Part shown: in pieces, positions 1 through 14,500 of the stretch
Numbering within the stretch: the stretch's first letter is position 1
Layout of the letters: the number at the start of each line of letters is the position of its first letter
Assembly: GCA_944989445.1 (NCBI GenBank)
Contig: CALYLW010000180.1
Coordinates: 1,442,798 to 1,506,797, forward strand
Reading direction: 5' to 3'
DNA length: 64,000 nt
Source: Ampullaceana balthica
Taxonomy: Eukaryota; Mollusca; Gastropoda; Lymnaeidae
Made by a program: the position numbers and the translations under genes
Notes under the pieces: generated by a model
The model's input: the letters and a program-made list of their open reading frames with translations, nothing else
The model's database searches: none
What the model was told of the DNA's origin: nothing

Positions 1-59
1 ATTTTGTAACAAACATAACTTAAGGCATCAAAAGTTTTATGTGAATGTAAAAAAGTCAA

Positions 60-190
60 TAGTGCGCTCGCCTCACAAGATGAGGGGTGTGGGATCTAGC
101 CCACGTTAAAGCCACAATAAATATGTTGATGTATGACTATTGCTAAAAAGTCCTCCACTGACCTGGAGATGAGATGGGCGCCGCCAAGGT
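60..190 (+). repeat. Possible tRNA-derived SINE fragment
   Basis: The segment begins with a tRNA-like head (GTGCGCTCGCCTCA, then GGGATCTAGCCC resembling a B box) and is followed by a unique-looking body and a (CA)n run near 250-272. It resembles a Pol III-derived SINE, but no second copy was found in the window, so the family is not established. Confidence 0.3.
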
Positions 191-405
191 CTACCAATCC
201 CCGAGAAAGTTCTAATGGAAAACATTAGAACCCCCTACGACCAGAAGGTTATGGGACATACACACACACACAAAAAGAAATTTGTATGGTAATTTATGGA
301 AAATTGTAAGAATTGCTTAAACATATCACACATTTTAAAAACTTTTGAGAAAGGATTGTTAGGATAATTAGAAATTATTAGCTATTATTTAAGATAGAAC
401 AAATC

Positions 406-639
406 TAATAGCACAGTGGTTCTTAACCTTTTTTGAGTGGCGACCCCTTTTTATAAAAGCCATGTGACCCGCGACCCCCCATGAAATTTAAATAAGTCAT
501 TTTCAATAAAGTTTTTACAAAATATAGCAAATTTGCATCATAGTGAATAGTTTTTAGTCGACAGCTGGTGACCCCCAGAACACCTGTTGCAACCCCCTTG
601 GAGGTCGCGACCCACAGGTTGGGAACCGCTGTAATAGTA
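406..639. mobile_element. 218-bp hAT-type MITE with 8-bp TSD
   Basis: The element occupies 414-631. It starts CAGTGGTTCTTAACC and ends GGTTGGGAACCGCTG, which is the typical hAT terminal pattern. It is flanked by TAATAGCA (406-413) and TAATAGTA (632-639), a target-site duplication with 7 of 8 positions identical. The interior has no transposase coding, so it is non-autonomous. Confidence 0.8.
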
Positions 640-816
640 AATTTAAGAAATATCTCTCCTAGTATTTTCTTTTCAGTCAAAAATAATACCTAAGACCCTT
701 CAAGAAAATATGTGAAAATATAATAAAGAACAATGTTTTTACAGAAGCAGTTAGGAAATGCAAATATTTTTCTTTAACGTATATAACAAAACATGATTTT
801 ACATGCCTTTAACAAT

Positions 817-837
817 ATAATAATAATAATAATAATT
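817..837. repeat. (TAA)n microsatellite
   Basis: A short TAA run is followed by TTTATATAGCGCT. The rest of 640-1400 shows no gene that I can support. Confidence 0.6.
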
Positions 838-1409
838 GATAATTTATATAGCGCTGTATCCCAGTAAGGAACAGGGCTCACAGCTGCTCTTTAAGCTTCC
901 CTTAAATAATGCAAAACTTGTTGGACATATGACGTATGTATAAAAAATGGGGCAGATAGACATACCACCGTAAGACATTAGGTTATCTCCATTTTCTTAT
1001 TATGATTAAGTAACTTCTACGTACTACAACTAATAATACTAATATGCTTAATAGGATAATATAAAACGTAAGTCTTAGAACAGGGGCTAGCTATAGTTAT
1101 AGTATTTTAGTAGTTAAGTAAAGAACTACAAAATTTAAATAGCCTACTTCTTGACTGGGACATAAACAAACTTGACTTACTTTAATTAATTATTATTATC
1201 TATTAATTACAATTTATTTATCACTAGACTATAATGGTATATTATACACACATTTTTTAATTGCAGTTGCACTACTTTGAAAATCACCATTCATTCATAA
1301 ATGCAAATGATAGACATAAACTTTATTTACTAACTTTTTTGTAGTTTCTTATGCCTATAAATAATAAATACATGTACTCATAATCATAACCATGGATATA
1401 AAACCATGA

Positions 1410-1625
1410 CCATTGACAAGGCCGATCTTATGCCACTGCAACCTATGCGGCCGCAGTTCCCCCATGCTTTAATAGGCCCTGCCTAGGCCTATCTTAATTT
1501 TCACTTATTATCCTCATTAATTTCTTATCCCTACCCAAACTGGGCCCTGCGCAATCCGTTTCACATACTAAGCCACATAGTATAGGGCCCCGCATTTGCT
1601 AATTAAGACCGGCCCTGCCATTGGC
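1410..1625. mobile_element. Probable hAT-like MITE, about 200 bp
   Basis: Inverted termini of the form (CA)AGGCCGATCTTA and TAAGACCGGCCCTG enclose about 200 bp without coding capacity. The flanks CCATTGAC (1410-1417) and CCATTGGC (1618-1625) match at 7 of 8 positions, fitting an old hAT target duplication. 1626-2460 is A+T-rich with nothing I can name. Confidence 0.5.
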
Positions 1626-2461
1626 ATAGTCCTAGGAAATGTTATAATTAGACTACCTTTTTTTAAAAAAATAGGCATACACCTACTAATTATTATAATT
1701 ATAATGACTATAAATGCAAAGCAAATGGCTAGATAATTGTAAATTTTTGCTATTGCAAGGATTGTGAGTACATTATGCAAGAATAACTTTGACCAGTGAC
1801 ACTGACAGTCTACAATTACAGCATTACATTACATGAGTTACAATTACAATGATAACTTTTTTACAATTTTCAGACTTTACTTCTTTTGTGGCATTAATAT
1901 GCGGCATTATTATTATTGTTTACTAGTATTAATCTATTATAAATTAATAATTAATATTTATATGAGTATGAGTATAATTTAATAAGGGGTAACTTCATTG
2001 CTGCAGACACACTATGACAATAAAATAAAAACTTATTTAGAAAATGAAACGTTTGCTTGCACCTGCACCTCCGTAATATAAATATTTATAATTTATAGGT
2101 AAGCTAAAGGCTAAGGACTAAGCTAAGGTAAAAAATTAAAAAGTTACGTTCAATTAGCTCATGTCTCTTACTTTTTACTTATTGTTGTAATGAATGTAGT
2201 CTGCAAATGCTGCGAGTTATTTCGAGCTAAAATTTATGTGGAAATTATTTGATTTTATTAGTTTGGAATAGCATATGAAAAGTAAACAAAAAGCAAGCAC
2301 CTGCTATACGAGTTGAACTTTAATAGAGATATACTCTATGGTCTATAGCTGGGGAAAGTCTCCATCCTCGTAAAACATCTTCCCTGAGTGAGTAAAAGTA
2401 AATTGTTATCGTTAGTTTTATTGGCTCTTTGGCAAAACATTTTACCAATGACAACCCAGGT

Positions 2462-2585
2462 CTTAAAGTTCTTCGTGTGACTTCCGTTGCCGCTTAGTTC
2501 CGGTTGTCGTTGTTTTGGAACTGGAAACAATAACTATTGTATAACATCGTTAATCATCCTTATTGTGTATATTCAAAATAATAAA
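2462..2585 (+). promoter_or_regulatory. Putative SSR1 core promoter and 5' UTR
   Basis: The bases upstream of the SSR1 start codon form a local G+C rise containing ACTTCCG (2480s) and TTCCGG (about 2498), which resemble ETS-family sites common at housekeeping promoters. No TATA box is clear. The transcription start cannot be placed from sequence alone. Confidence 0.35.
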
Positions 2586-5500
2586 ATGGCAAAAATATTT
2601 GGAAATTTTATTATTCTGCTGCTCCTTATTATACCGACAACTGTCATATTTGTTGATCAAGGTAATAATTATACATCATCAAAATGATGGCCTATATACG
2701 TGGCAACTGCATAATACTGTTTACGTTACAGCTGTTCTGTACTTAAAAGTGCAATAATTTAATATACACTGCAGTGGCGATTGGAAAAATGAAGTTATTA
2801 AAAACTAATTGGATAAGGACTATGCGGAGACACATCGTTAATTAGACCTAGGCCTACTATTTTTAGTAGTATGTTAGTATTACTACTAATACTACTATTA
2901 CTTAGACTAGTATTATTATTAGAGAGCCAGTGCCAGGCATATTAATTATTAAAATTAAATTACTTGAAAACGGACTACCTTTAAAATAGTTGAAATAAAT
3001 AAAAAAGCATCATTTATTGGGTGGTAGGGCAGGCCGAAACCCTGGACTACAAAGTTTACAATTACAAAGTATATGAGTGATTTAGGTATACCTATGCCGA
3101 TGCCTATAGTATACTATAGTACTATAGCCTATGCCTGTTGACTATTGACAATTGGTATAAAAATACTATAATTTAGGGTCTATGGCCCATGTTTTAATTT
3201 GCACAATTTGTGTATTTTGTATTCTATGGACATGGTCCACATGAATTGAATGTAAGAATAAAAATATTGAAAATAATGATATTCTAATTTTTTTCCCTCC
3301 AACTCGAATAAAAAATATACTCATACTCATATTATATACTATATTATTATATTATTATTATATAATTACAGAATCTACATTTAAGAAAGTTTGTACTATA
3401 AGAATAGGTCTATTGACTGGACGAATAGTATTAGAATGGAGGATTTTACTTTATGGGGGTCTTTAGATTTAGGACCATCAACTTGGACTTGAGTAATAGA
3501 GTCAAAGGTACTGTGCCCGTGGTCATGTCACTGCTCTACCTTACAAATTAAGAACTAATTTATTTTTATCATACTGTATTTATATTTTGTTTCTGTTTCA
3601 GTAATAGCTGGATTTTTTTAGACATAATGTAATGGACATTTCTTCTTCACTTTTTCATTTTACTGCAGTTTAAAAATTAAGACAGAAGAATGCGTCATTT
3701 TCCAAGCACTTGTTGCAAATTTTTTCATTGCTTTCTTTAAGTTTTACTTATTCTGTGCTAAATGGTGTTAAGAAACTTAATCTTGTGCCACAAGTATTTC
3801 TACCCTGACCTGACCTCCAGCCCTTCCATGTATTATTCTTGTCTAGCCACATAGAATCTTATACTATGATGATCTGATGTTTGCTTAAGCTTACTGTCTG
3901 GATCACAGCTTTTTTTTCTACTTTAGCATACATTGACAATCTAATATTCTTGATGTTTTACCTCACAAAACATAACCAAAAATTGTAAACTACTTGTCTA
4001 ACCATAATAACCTAAACCTAATCGTTTCTCATTCATTATGTAGTTTATTCTAGTGCCATTGAAAGATGATGTCAGTTTATTTTATTTACATTTTTAAAAT
4101 GTTTTAGGTAAAGGTCATCTTGCTTTCGCCCAAGATGCCATGGAAGGGGAAGATGATGAGGCTACAATTGAGACAGAAACAGGGACAGATGATGATGCTG
4201 TTGATGAAGAGACACCATTAACTGAAACAGAAAAGGTATCTATATATATATATATATATATATAAATGAAAGTATGTCTGTGTGTGAGTGCTTGTCCTTT
4301 ATAGCTGACTAAACCATTCACCTGATCGTCATGAAATTTTTTGAGGCTGTTGAGTAAGCTCCCGGGATGGTAACTGGCATTTTTGTTTCCTCAATTCAAC
4401 ACTCATGGGGCGCCGGGGGCCAATAATGTCATTTTTTGCTTATATCGTATGAGCTATATAAAAATTAGTTTAAGCGCTAGCTACTGGGTAAATTGGTGGA
4501 TCTTAACCAAACTATGTATATAAAAACTTGATAGCCAATATTAAAATACTATAGGGCACTTAACTCCTAATGGCCACTCCTTCGGGGCTGGGGGCCCAAA
4601 ATGCATTTTTTTCTTAAATGTTTAAGATTTTAGTATAAGATTTACCCAATTCAATTATTAAAGATCTTGACAAATAATTATAAATAATAAATATATCCAT
4701 TATTATCCATATTGAAATGAACATTTTTTAAAAACTTTATATCTTGCCCTTAATGTCGTTTTTTGCTTATATGAGCCATATAAAAATTAGTTTATGAGTA
4801 AATGAATGGGTCTTACTCTTAACCATACAAAGTCTTTTTTTCGTATATGTTTTAAATATTTTTCCCATTCACTTTTTAACGATCTTGAGAAATATATCCA
4901 TGAAGAAACTGAATTAAAATGAACAGGTTTTTGAAATTGACAACTTGCACCAAATGGGCCCTGGGGCCCTTTAATGTTTTTTTTCTCTCCTATATTAGCT
5001 ATATAAAAATTAGTTTAAGCGTTAGATGAGAAAATAACTGGATTTTGACCAAACTTAGTATATACAAACTTAAGAGCCTATATTAAATTACTATAGGGCA
5101 CTTACTCCTAATGTCCATTCCCATAGAGACATTCCCAAATGTCTTTTTTACTGAACGTTAGTAACTGTATTCCCCATTCAATTTTACACTATATTGCGAA
5201 ATATAGCTTGAGTAAAATTGCAATAAAAAAATTAAATAATTATCACTCATCTTGGGGCCGGGGCCCTTAATATCGTTTCTTCATTTGTAAGCTTTTTAAT
5301 TATTAATTAATTTTCGTTTGCTATGAAACTTTTATTTTACCACACTTTCGCGAAGGCTTCTGGCATAATTGTTTTTAAAACATACCACTCATTGGTTTCT
5401 AAATTATTCATTTTTACTGAGATCGTTGCAACGCACGATGGGTCTGTTAGTGCTATATAGAATGGATTGTAAGATTAATAATTATAGTTCTACTTTCTAT

Positions 5501-8500
5501 CTGTATATGATTTGAGAGACAGATCGCTGTAGGAATAAGCTGTGTGAGAAGAAATAAGACCTCAAGGTGTTTGCACCCAAGTGTTACAACTAGTAATCCC
5601 AATGCTTAATTACTCAAATTTCAAAAGACTAGACTACTACAAGGACATGGTAGCCTAGCCACTAAAGAAGTAGTAAATATGTTAACTTCATGCCCTGCAT
5701 GCACATCATAAAAAATTATCATTAGTAGAGTCTAAAAGGATCAGAATTGTTTCTACACTAGATCAAGTGAAATTCAATTTGTAAACTAGAGCTAGATCTT
5801 ATTGATATTACTTTACTGAGTTAGTAGTAATTTTTATAGACTTGAATCTGCCTAAATGCTTTCAATTCAAGAACTTTAATTGTATACCAGATTATATCAT
5901 GTCAAGAGTTTTTTTGACAGAAAAAGAAGTGTGCTGTTGTTGGTAACCTTAGCAAATTTTTTTATTAAGAACAAGTTAAGTGGGCTTGGTTTGAGAAAAA
6001 TGATCAGTTGGGACATATTCTTCTGACTGTTAAAAAAAGATTTTTTTAAATGTTAGGCATTTTTGGGTAATTATTTTTAAAAAGGAAGAAAAATGTTGAT
6101 GATTGATTGTTTGTGTCATATTGAGCATGCATATATATTAAATTTTGATGAGAGACTATTTGTTTATTGTCAATGGCCGCTGGCCCTCCAGAATATGTGT
6201 AAATTTAGTTTCTCTTATATTATAGTACCAAGTGATGAGATAATGTCAATTTGTAATGAAGCGAGACTATTGCCAAGTTTTACATTGTGCATTTGTGAGA
6301 GAGTCAATGTTGCAAAATCAGTTCCATATGTTGCAAAAAGCTCATTATATCTTTGGGGGTTTTGCAACCCCCTTTAAATTCTCAGTGGGTTAAAAGTGGA
6401 GCCTTTTGAGTGGTGTTTGGGCCCACTTGTCTTTTCTCCTTTTTATATTTCATTTTAGGCCATATATTTAATAAGGCGATTATGGGTTTTTTAAAATCCC
6501 TTATATTAACTTCACCGCTGTCTCTCTGTCTTGGGCGGGCACCGCGGAAAAACAATTAAAAAATGACCCACTTTCCGTCGTGCCATCGAGCTGAAATTTG
6601 GCACTCGGACCTGTGTCACCTAACAATGCATCGTATCAAAAAATTCAGATAGATCGAACGTACAGTTATTAAATTAATGCATTTTTAGTTTATCTATAAA
6701 AACTATATGTAGCGGTCGCTATTGTTTACATTTTACGGGTCACTTGACTTCACCCCAGCCTTCGGTGAACACATCTCGTGTTTTAACCAGGTAAACCACC
6801 TTGAGTTGAGTTGACGCCACCCGTCCATGTCCACACCCCCTTCCCCCAGTTTTAAAGCCAAATGTTTGTCACGTTTGAACATAATCAATACTTTTAGTTA
6901 TGTCTCATATATAAGGGATTTATAGTCAAAAACTTTGTTTTTACTGGGTTGTTTTATTTCTTTCAGTTTTCACTTATCTTATTAAGTATTAAAATTACAC
7001 ATTTAACATATGTTTCTATTTGTAGGAAGAAGAAACTACAGAGGAAGAAAGTGTTGCCCTGAAACCATCACCTGATGCAGATACATTCATTCTTTTTACA
7101 AAGCCTAACAATCCTCTTGGTAAATTTTCTGCTAATTTCGATTTTGGTTTTAGTAAATGAGTAGTAACAATAGTACATATTTTATTCCTGTACATCATCT
7201 GCTATTTTTCAAACCTTCTGAAATTTTAAAAACCTTTCGAAATTAAGAACTGGAGACGGGGTTCAACACATACTAGTTAGAACTTACTTTTGCGTAGTTT
7301 GTAGTATTCCTTTAATGAAGCAAAATAAAACTCAAAAAATCCTCTCGTCAACAATAACCATATTTCCTAGGGGGGGGGCTGTGAATTTCAGCAATAAGAC
7401 TAAATATTGTTCAGTCCTACTTGTTATCCTTATGCCTTAGTAAATTGCTCAATAAAACCTGGAATTTACCATTTATTTAAAAACGAATATTGTTGATAAT
7501 TAGAAAATGAGAATAGTCTTATCCTTTATTTTATTAATTATTATTCTAATTCTAATAGAACCTTCCACATGTTTTATCTGCAGACTGAATTTAAGAATAT
7601 CTTCCCTTTAGTGCGCTTAAGCGTGTTTTTTTGTATGAAGGTCTTATTTTAAAATTTGTATAAAATATTTATTTTCATCAGAACTTCCTGCTGGCAAACA
7701 AGTGAGAATCCTCGTTGGATTTACCAACAAAGGCAATTTGGATTTTATAGTAGACAGCATGGAAGCCTCTTTCAGATACCCACAGGATTACAGTTTCTTT
7801 TTACAGAATGTAAGAATTAAAGATAAAGTTTGTCAATTATGAATTACAGCTGGGTTTTTTTAAATGAAATGGTAATTATTTATTTTTTGGTGTTATTTTA
7901 GGTTTGTACATTAGAAATGCAAAAAATAAAACTGATGGGACGGTTCATCAGAATATCAGGATTTTTCCAAAGCATCGAGAATCGGTATCGGAGTTGAATA
8001 AATCAGCCCCGATTCCAATGCCAAAATGATTCTTTGCTGATATAAAAAAGAAAGCCGATCAACAAGAAAATAGCAATACAAATGCTTCAACCACAACAAA
8101 GAGCCAATTTTCAGCAGCAAGTATTAAGATAAGAACAGAAATATCAAGGTGTCTAATAAGGTTGTTAAGACTGCTAGTTTTTGAGGACCGGTTAATCGTT
8201 CCAAAAAGAGACCGGTTAACCGTGGGTCCCTATTTTAACTATGTTTTGTGAACCAACAAGAGAATGGATCAAAATTTCGCCTCGCGTCGTCTGATTTGAC
8301 ATCAAAACGCCTGTAATGTACCAACGCTAGTGCTCAACTCTGCCGCGTTGCCGTAAAAACAGCGAAGTAAAACAAAAATCGACCGAACAAAGAAGTAAAT
8401 CGCAATGTTTTTGTTTTTTTTTGTAATAAAAGTATTAACGGCATATTATCAGATGTCAAGTCAGTTTGTTTTTGCGGACCGGTTAACCATTTTAAAAAAG

Positions 8501-11500
8501 CCTGTTTTACTCTTCGGTCCGTATTTCCCCTTAAATTTTTTAGAACCAACAAGGGAGGGCATCAAACTTTCAAGAAAGTATTTTTATGTGCTCCGCCTTC
8601 TTCAGTAGAGAGCTAGAGAATTTTTAGTGTAGGGGCAATATAGACTCGCCAAAGAGAAACAGTTTAGAACCAACAACTGGAGAGATGCTTATGTTTTGCA
8701 CTATAATTTGCGAGTGCTTCAATTTGACTATGATTAAATGTATATTCTTACTATCAACTGATTGATGAACTGAATGAAGTTTCTCTCATTAAATGGAATT
8801 ATTTACATTATTTTGAACTCAATACTACTTATTTGTATTATTAAAATGGAATTATTGATAGATGTGTAAAAAACCTTTCCAGCATATTGTTATCTAGCAT
8901 ATTGTAAAGCTTCAATAGCAAGTTAATAAACTTTTCTAATCAATTCTCAACTTTTATATTAATTAAATATGTTAAGACCTGGGCACAGTAATACAAATAT
9001 ATAATAATGGCCAGGAATCAGAATCTAATTGGGTAGAATCGGAAGCGTTAAAATTTTTGGTATTGTCCCATCACTACTTAAAACTAGGGGTCTACCGATA
9101 TATCGGCATCCGATATCAGGATATCGGCAATATCGGTAGCATGTAAAGGTCCCGATATTGACGTGACCGATATTTCATAATAAGTGATATTTTGACAAAA
9201 AAACAACTATCATTTAGATTTACAATATCTCGACATATTAATATAACGATCCCGATACCGGTATTGAAATAGCCAAGAGTCCTAGTATTAATATCTACAG
9301 CTACGATACAGTGTGCCATGTGCTATGATATTTTTTAGGTATCGGCCTATTTTCGTATGCTCGGAAATACTGTGTAAATAGTGCGATGCCAAGTATACCG
9401 TAATTGCTCTAATAGATGGATAACATGTAAACATTACGTTCACGTAATTGCTCTAATAGCAAAGATGCACGCAGAATTGCAGATGTCTAAAACATTTCGT
9501 TTCATATGGAATAACAAAATGTACCGTGTGCAGACTTGTTGTCATTGGCAACCATTCATCCTTCAACCTCATTTCACTTTATTACTATTGCTTTGTTCTC
9601 ATTGTTTCATTCATAAGAAGTGGCCGTGTGCAAAAGCCATTAAACTATTGGTTAGAATTAATAATTATGAGTCAAAAGTTGAAGTTTCAAAAGGAGTACC
9701 TAATTTTGCTTGTACATTTTCATAAAGGGCGGTTTGTTTTGTCATGAGTCCTATGTAGGTCATGATCTGGAACTTGTAAACACATCAGAAATAAATAAAT
9801 AAATCGGTAATATCGGCATAACTGGATATCGGTAGAGTGTAGACTAAACTGTAGACCCCTAAATTATAAAATATAAATAATTACGAGTAAGGTTGTCAAG
9901 ACCGCTCGTTTTTGAGGACCGGTTAACCTTTCAAAAAAAGACCGGTTAACCGCTCATTATTTATACAATTTATACTATGTTTAGTGAACCAACAAGAGAA
10001 TGGATCAAATTTTCCCATCGCGTCGTTTGATTTGACATCAAAGAGCCCGTGATGTACCGACTCTAGTGTTGCTGTCAAAACAGCGAATTCAACCAAAAAA
10101 CAAAAAAAAATCCGAACAAAGAATTAAACTGTAATATTAAATTTTTATGTAATAATAGTATTAAAACGGCATATTATCAATTGTTGTCAAGTCAGTTTGT
10201 TTTTGCGGACTGGTTAACCATTTTTAAATAAAGCCCGTTTTACTGTCCGGTCCGTATTTTCCCTTAATTTTTTTTTAGAACCAACATGGGAAGGCTGAAG
10301 GCATCAAATATTCGCCTCGCCAGTTCTGCTGGTGACGTTACAGCCCGCTTGCTCAGCGTTGTTGCTTCTGGTACTATGCTTCGGTAACTAAGCGAATTCA
10401 TATTTTTATTAAAAATCGGTCACTAGCTTAACTCCACAAACAGTGATGACGTGTATTTTTATATTTATAGACCAGAATATTATTATTATTAAGAAAACGC
10501 TTTGATTTTGATGTCACGGTCGCTCGCGTGTTGGCTCTGGTATTTTGCCGTAACAAAACTAAAATTAACTCCGGTTAATGAGCTAATATACCGACTAAGT
10601 CCTGATAAAACGGAGTAAACAGTGATAATAAGATAGAATTTATTTAAATACCATATTATGTTTCACTCGTCAACTTGCCAGAATTATTGAATTTCGCAGC
10701 GCACACGACGATCCCCCTCCCCACCCAATAGGGTGGGGTTGAGCTACACTGGCCATTTTCTAAGACATGCTCTGACTCAATTTAAAAAGAAAAATGTTCC
10801 TTTCCCCAACCCACTGTAGATGTATAACAGTGGGGGAGGGGAGGGAAGGTGTCTCTTCTCGCGGTCTTGTATTGGTATGTCAAAGCAAGAGGCTTCCTTT
10901 TGTATAAACATCAAAGACCAGTCAAGCCGTCCACCCTCATTATCCCAAACTAAACACATATTCTGTAGGCCTGAGACTAATCTCTTAAGGCCTTGGCTAG
11001 TACATGGGCAATCTGCTCCATCTGTTGAGCATTGCCATACAACATTGTCTTTACATGGGACTCTTCCGCCTCCCTCACCCCCCCGGCCATTTCAAGCACC
11101 GGGCAAGACGTCACCAGGTGTACGACTGTCTCAGGGGCTTGGCTGCAATGACGGCAGTTCGAGTCCCTGTTGTGGTCTAGCCTGTGAAAGTAAGAGTTGG
11201 TTGGGCAATGTTCTGTTCTCATCTGAGTCACCAAACTCTGGTGTTTGCGACTCAGGTTCCATCACTGGTCTGAACGGCTTGGCCTGGGCATGTTAGCGAA
11301 TACCCCTCTGGCTGTCGTGTTGTCAGCCCACTCCTGGTACCACTTACTCCGGAAGTGGTCCTTTAGCCAGGTTTTAGCCCCAAGATAAGTGACTGGGGCC
11401 TCTGGTTGGGGCAGTGCTGCACCTGCTTTGGCCAGGGAGTCTGCCTTTTCATTGCCATTAACATTCACGTGGCTCGGGATCCACTGCACGGTTACCTTAC

Positions 11501-14500
11501 CTCCAAGTCTTTCGAGTCTACCCACGTCTTCCAAGTGGGTACTACGCTTCTCACTAGCTAGGACTTCGAGGGCTGATCTCGAGTCACAAAACAGTACCGT
11601 GTCGAAACCAAAAATTTCCGACCCCTGCAGTGTCCGGTGCACACTTTCCAGGGCCCTGTGTATAGCTTCAAGCTCCGCATCGTAATTCGATGCCATAGTC
11701 CCACAAGGGCCTAGAAGTTCTTCTTTTGGTGGCCCTCCTATTGGGTTTAAGATGAGCGCACCATATCCTGCAATTCCTTCACTTGAACTGGCAGACCCAT
11801 CCGTGAACACTTTCACTTGGGTTCCCGCGAACCCTTCTATCGTCTCAAGGGCTAACTAGAAAATTCCGTAACTTGTCCTGTCGTTCTTGAGTTCACTTAG
11901 AGCGGTCTGACTGTAGTAATAGCCGTGACCGTGATATAAGAATGACGTCATCAAATATGACCGCTGTTTTGTTTGAATAGTCAGCCACTCCCCTACTGTC
12001 GGTGCTATAGGTACTTTTAGTTATAACTTTTCATTGATGATTGATCCAACCCTACTGTTCCTATTGCAATTTGAATCCATATTTTATTTAAAATGTACTA
12101 AAATGCTTTTGTATTTATTTTTTTTTAATTTCAATTTTGCTGACTTTTTTATTTAAATTATGACATGTTTTGTATGTGGAAGTACTACTCTTTGGAAAAG
12201 ATACATTCTATCAATTATGATATTGTTAAAAATGTTATCAAAATCACATTCTGAATGTGCACTTTCTTTACTGCAAATTTATTTTCTAACCAAAATTGCA
12301 AAACTGTCAACTAGAAATATCTGCCAACAATGGTGGTACAGTCTTTGATCTCCCATCTAGTAAAACTACTTGAAAAGGCTGCATTCAATGCACTTGGAAG
12401 AAAAAGAAAGAAAAAAGCCAATTCATCTCTTTTCATCAAACGCAGAATTGTAAAATGAATAGACAACTAACAGTGAGATAACTTAAGTAAATAAGCTGAC
12501 TCATCTTGCAAAAACTTCAACAAGCACTGAATTTACACAATAATTAATACTCTTTTTATGTAGGGGTGAAGAAATTCAAGGTTTAAATACATTTAAACCC
12601 TTGAAGAAAAGCTAAAAAAACTAAAAGTTTAGTAAGCTAGGAGTGTTTAAGATAACCATCTGTATTTGAGGGTCATTAAAAACATTTTAAAAAAATGCTC
12701 TTCACTTATGAGTATTTGCATTTTTATTATTACTTTTTTAAATTCTCTTTCTTTAAAGTTCACAACAATGACATATAATGCTTTGGTTGCACCAAAGAGG
12801 CAGGCTACTTTTGAATATGGTTTTGTACCCAATGAGGCATTCAGTGCTAGACCTTTTGGACTTTCAGTAACACTCAACTATAAAGATCAGGTAAATTAAT
12901 TTTGTTTTGTATTTTTCAATGTACAGTTGAACCCACTTAACTCGAGCCCGATTAACTCGCCCACCCTACTAACTTGACATTTTTTATTGGAACCGCCAAA
13001 TTCTCTCTTTGTCTTAGCATTTTCTCATCGCTTAATTCGATATTTTAAAGTCGCTGAAACCTAATACCTCGAGCACAAAAGAGGGCCAAATTTGCAACTT
13101 AACGTTGGTTAGCTCGATCCTCGTCTGTTCGCCTAGCAATGCACTTTGGCACTTTTAGTTCAAAACTGTTGACATCTCACTTTATTCGAGATTCCGGCTA
13201 TTGTGTGATTCTACGAGATTTCAATAAAAATTACCGGATGTTTTTATTTTCAATTTGATTCCGTGTGAATTAGTTTGAGTATGTATTCACAAGAGGTGCT
13301 CGAAAATCGCGTTAGCGGTCTTTAATCCGTCATTATTTCACAGTTCATGTTATATTATTATTCAACTTAATTCTTTTTCTGATGCATTGATCATTTTATT
13401 TTTTAAGATAAACGAATATCTTTAGAAATGAAAGTAAAGGTTTGTATCGCGAATCGACAGTGGTTTTTATATAATTAAATAAAATATTATTATTCTTTTA
13501 AAAGTTTGTTGTTGCTTTGTTACCAGTAAGATACGTGACTGTGATTAACATGGGCGTGACGGTGACATCAATCTAACACGCGCGTGACGGTGACATCAAA
13601 TCATTTTCTTAATATTCCAGTGTATATATATATATAATATACACGTCATCACTGTTGTAGGTCGAATTCTGGCCGGCCGAGGTCTAACACACAGCGTTTG
13701 ATTGACTGAGGAAATTCGAGAGCGGTCTGATAGTGACAGATATCCTGCACGTCAAAAGCATTAAACTTAAAATTACCATATTGATATTTTATTTTTTAAA
13801 TCCGCTGATTCGACAGGCATTGCAAACGCGAGCGGCTGTGACATGCCACGCACCATGAGGCGAGGCGAAAAATTTGACCTTAGTTTTAACGCATGCGCAG
13901 ACGATAATAAACTGGTAACTTTTTTTTATTAAATGGAATCGAAACCACAGAGACGTAATAACAGTCATTTACTTCGGCAAAAAAAAATATATATATATAT
14001 ATAAAAATTCCCGACTGGTATAACTTTTCCCAACTATTTCCCGACCGAAAAAATTATTTTAAGAATTCCCAACTGAGTGGGAACCCTGGGTTATATTTAA
14101 ACGGTCCTTAAAAACGAACGGTCTTAACCTTAGGAAAGGGTGAAGAAATATTAGGGTCCTGATATTCCGATAAGATTCCGATTAATCGTCCCATCACTAA
14201 TTAACGCACATCATGTATATAAAGAAATTTCAAGCGCATGTTAATATTTTGCCGCCATATTGGTTTTTGTTTAACTCGATGATCAGTTACCTCGGCGCCA
14301 TTTTTCATACTCCAACGCCGTCGACTTAACCGTCTCCCACTGTATTTAAAAATGTCTGAGATTTGTGACAGTTTGATACGGGGGGCGGGTTAAAAATGTT
14401 CAATAAAACAACCCCGTAAAAAAAAAGTTTTTGACTATAAATCCCTTATATATGATTTCGTGACCTCAAAACACAAGAGATCATGACAGACAAGAGTTCG

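Noticed and set aside
6093..6377. 94-codon ORF in SSR1 intron 2
   Set aside because: It lies wholly inside the intron and has no family features.
10820..11685. Plus-strand ORFs of 98-158 codons
   Set aside because: They are antisense shadows of the minus-strand LINE RNase H frame.
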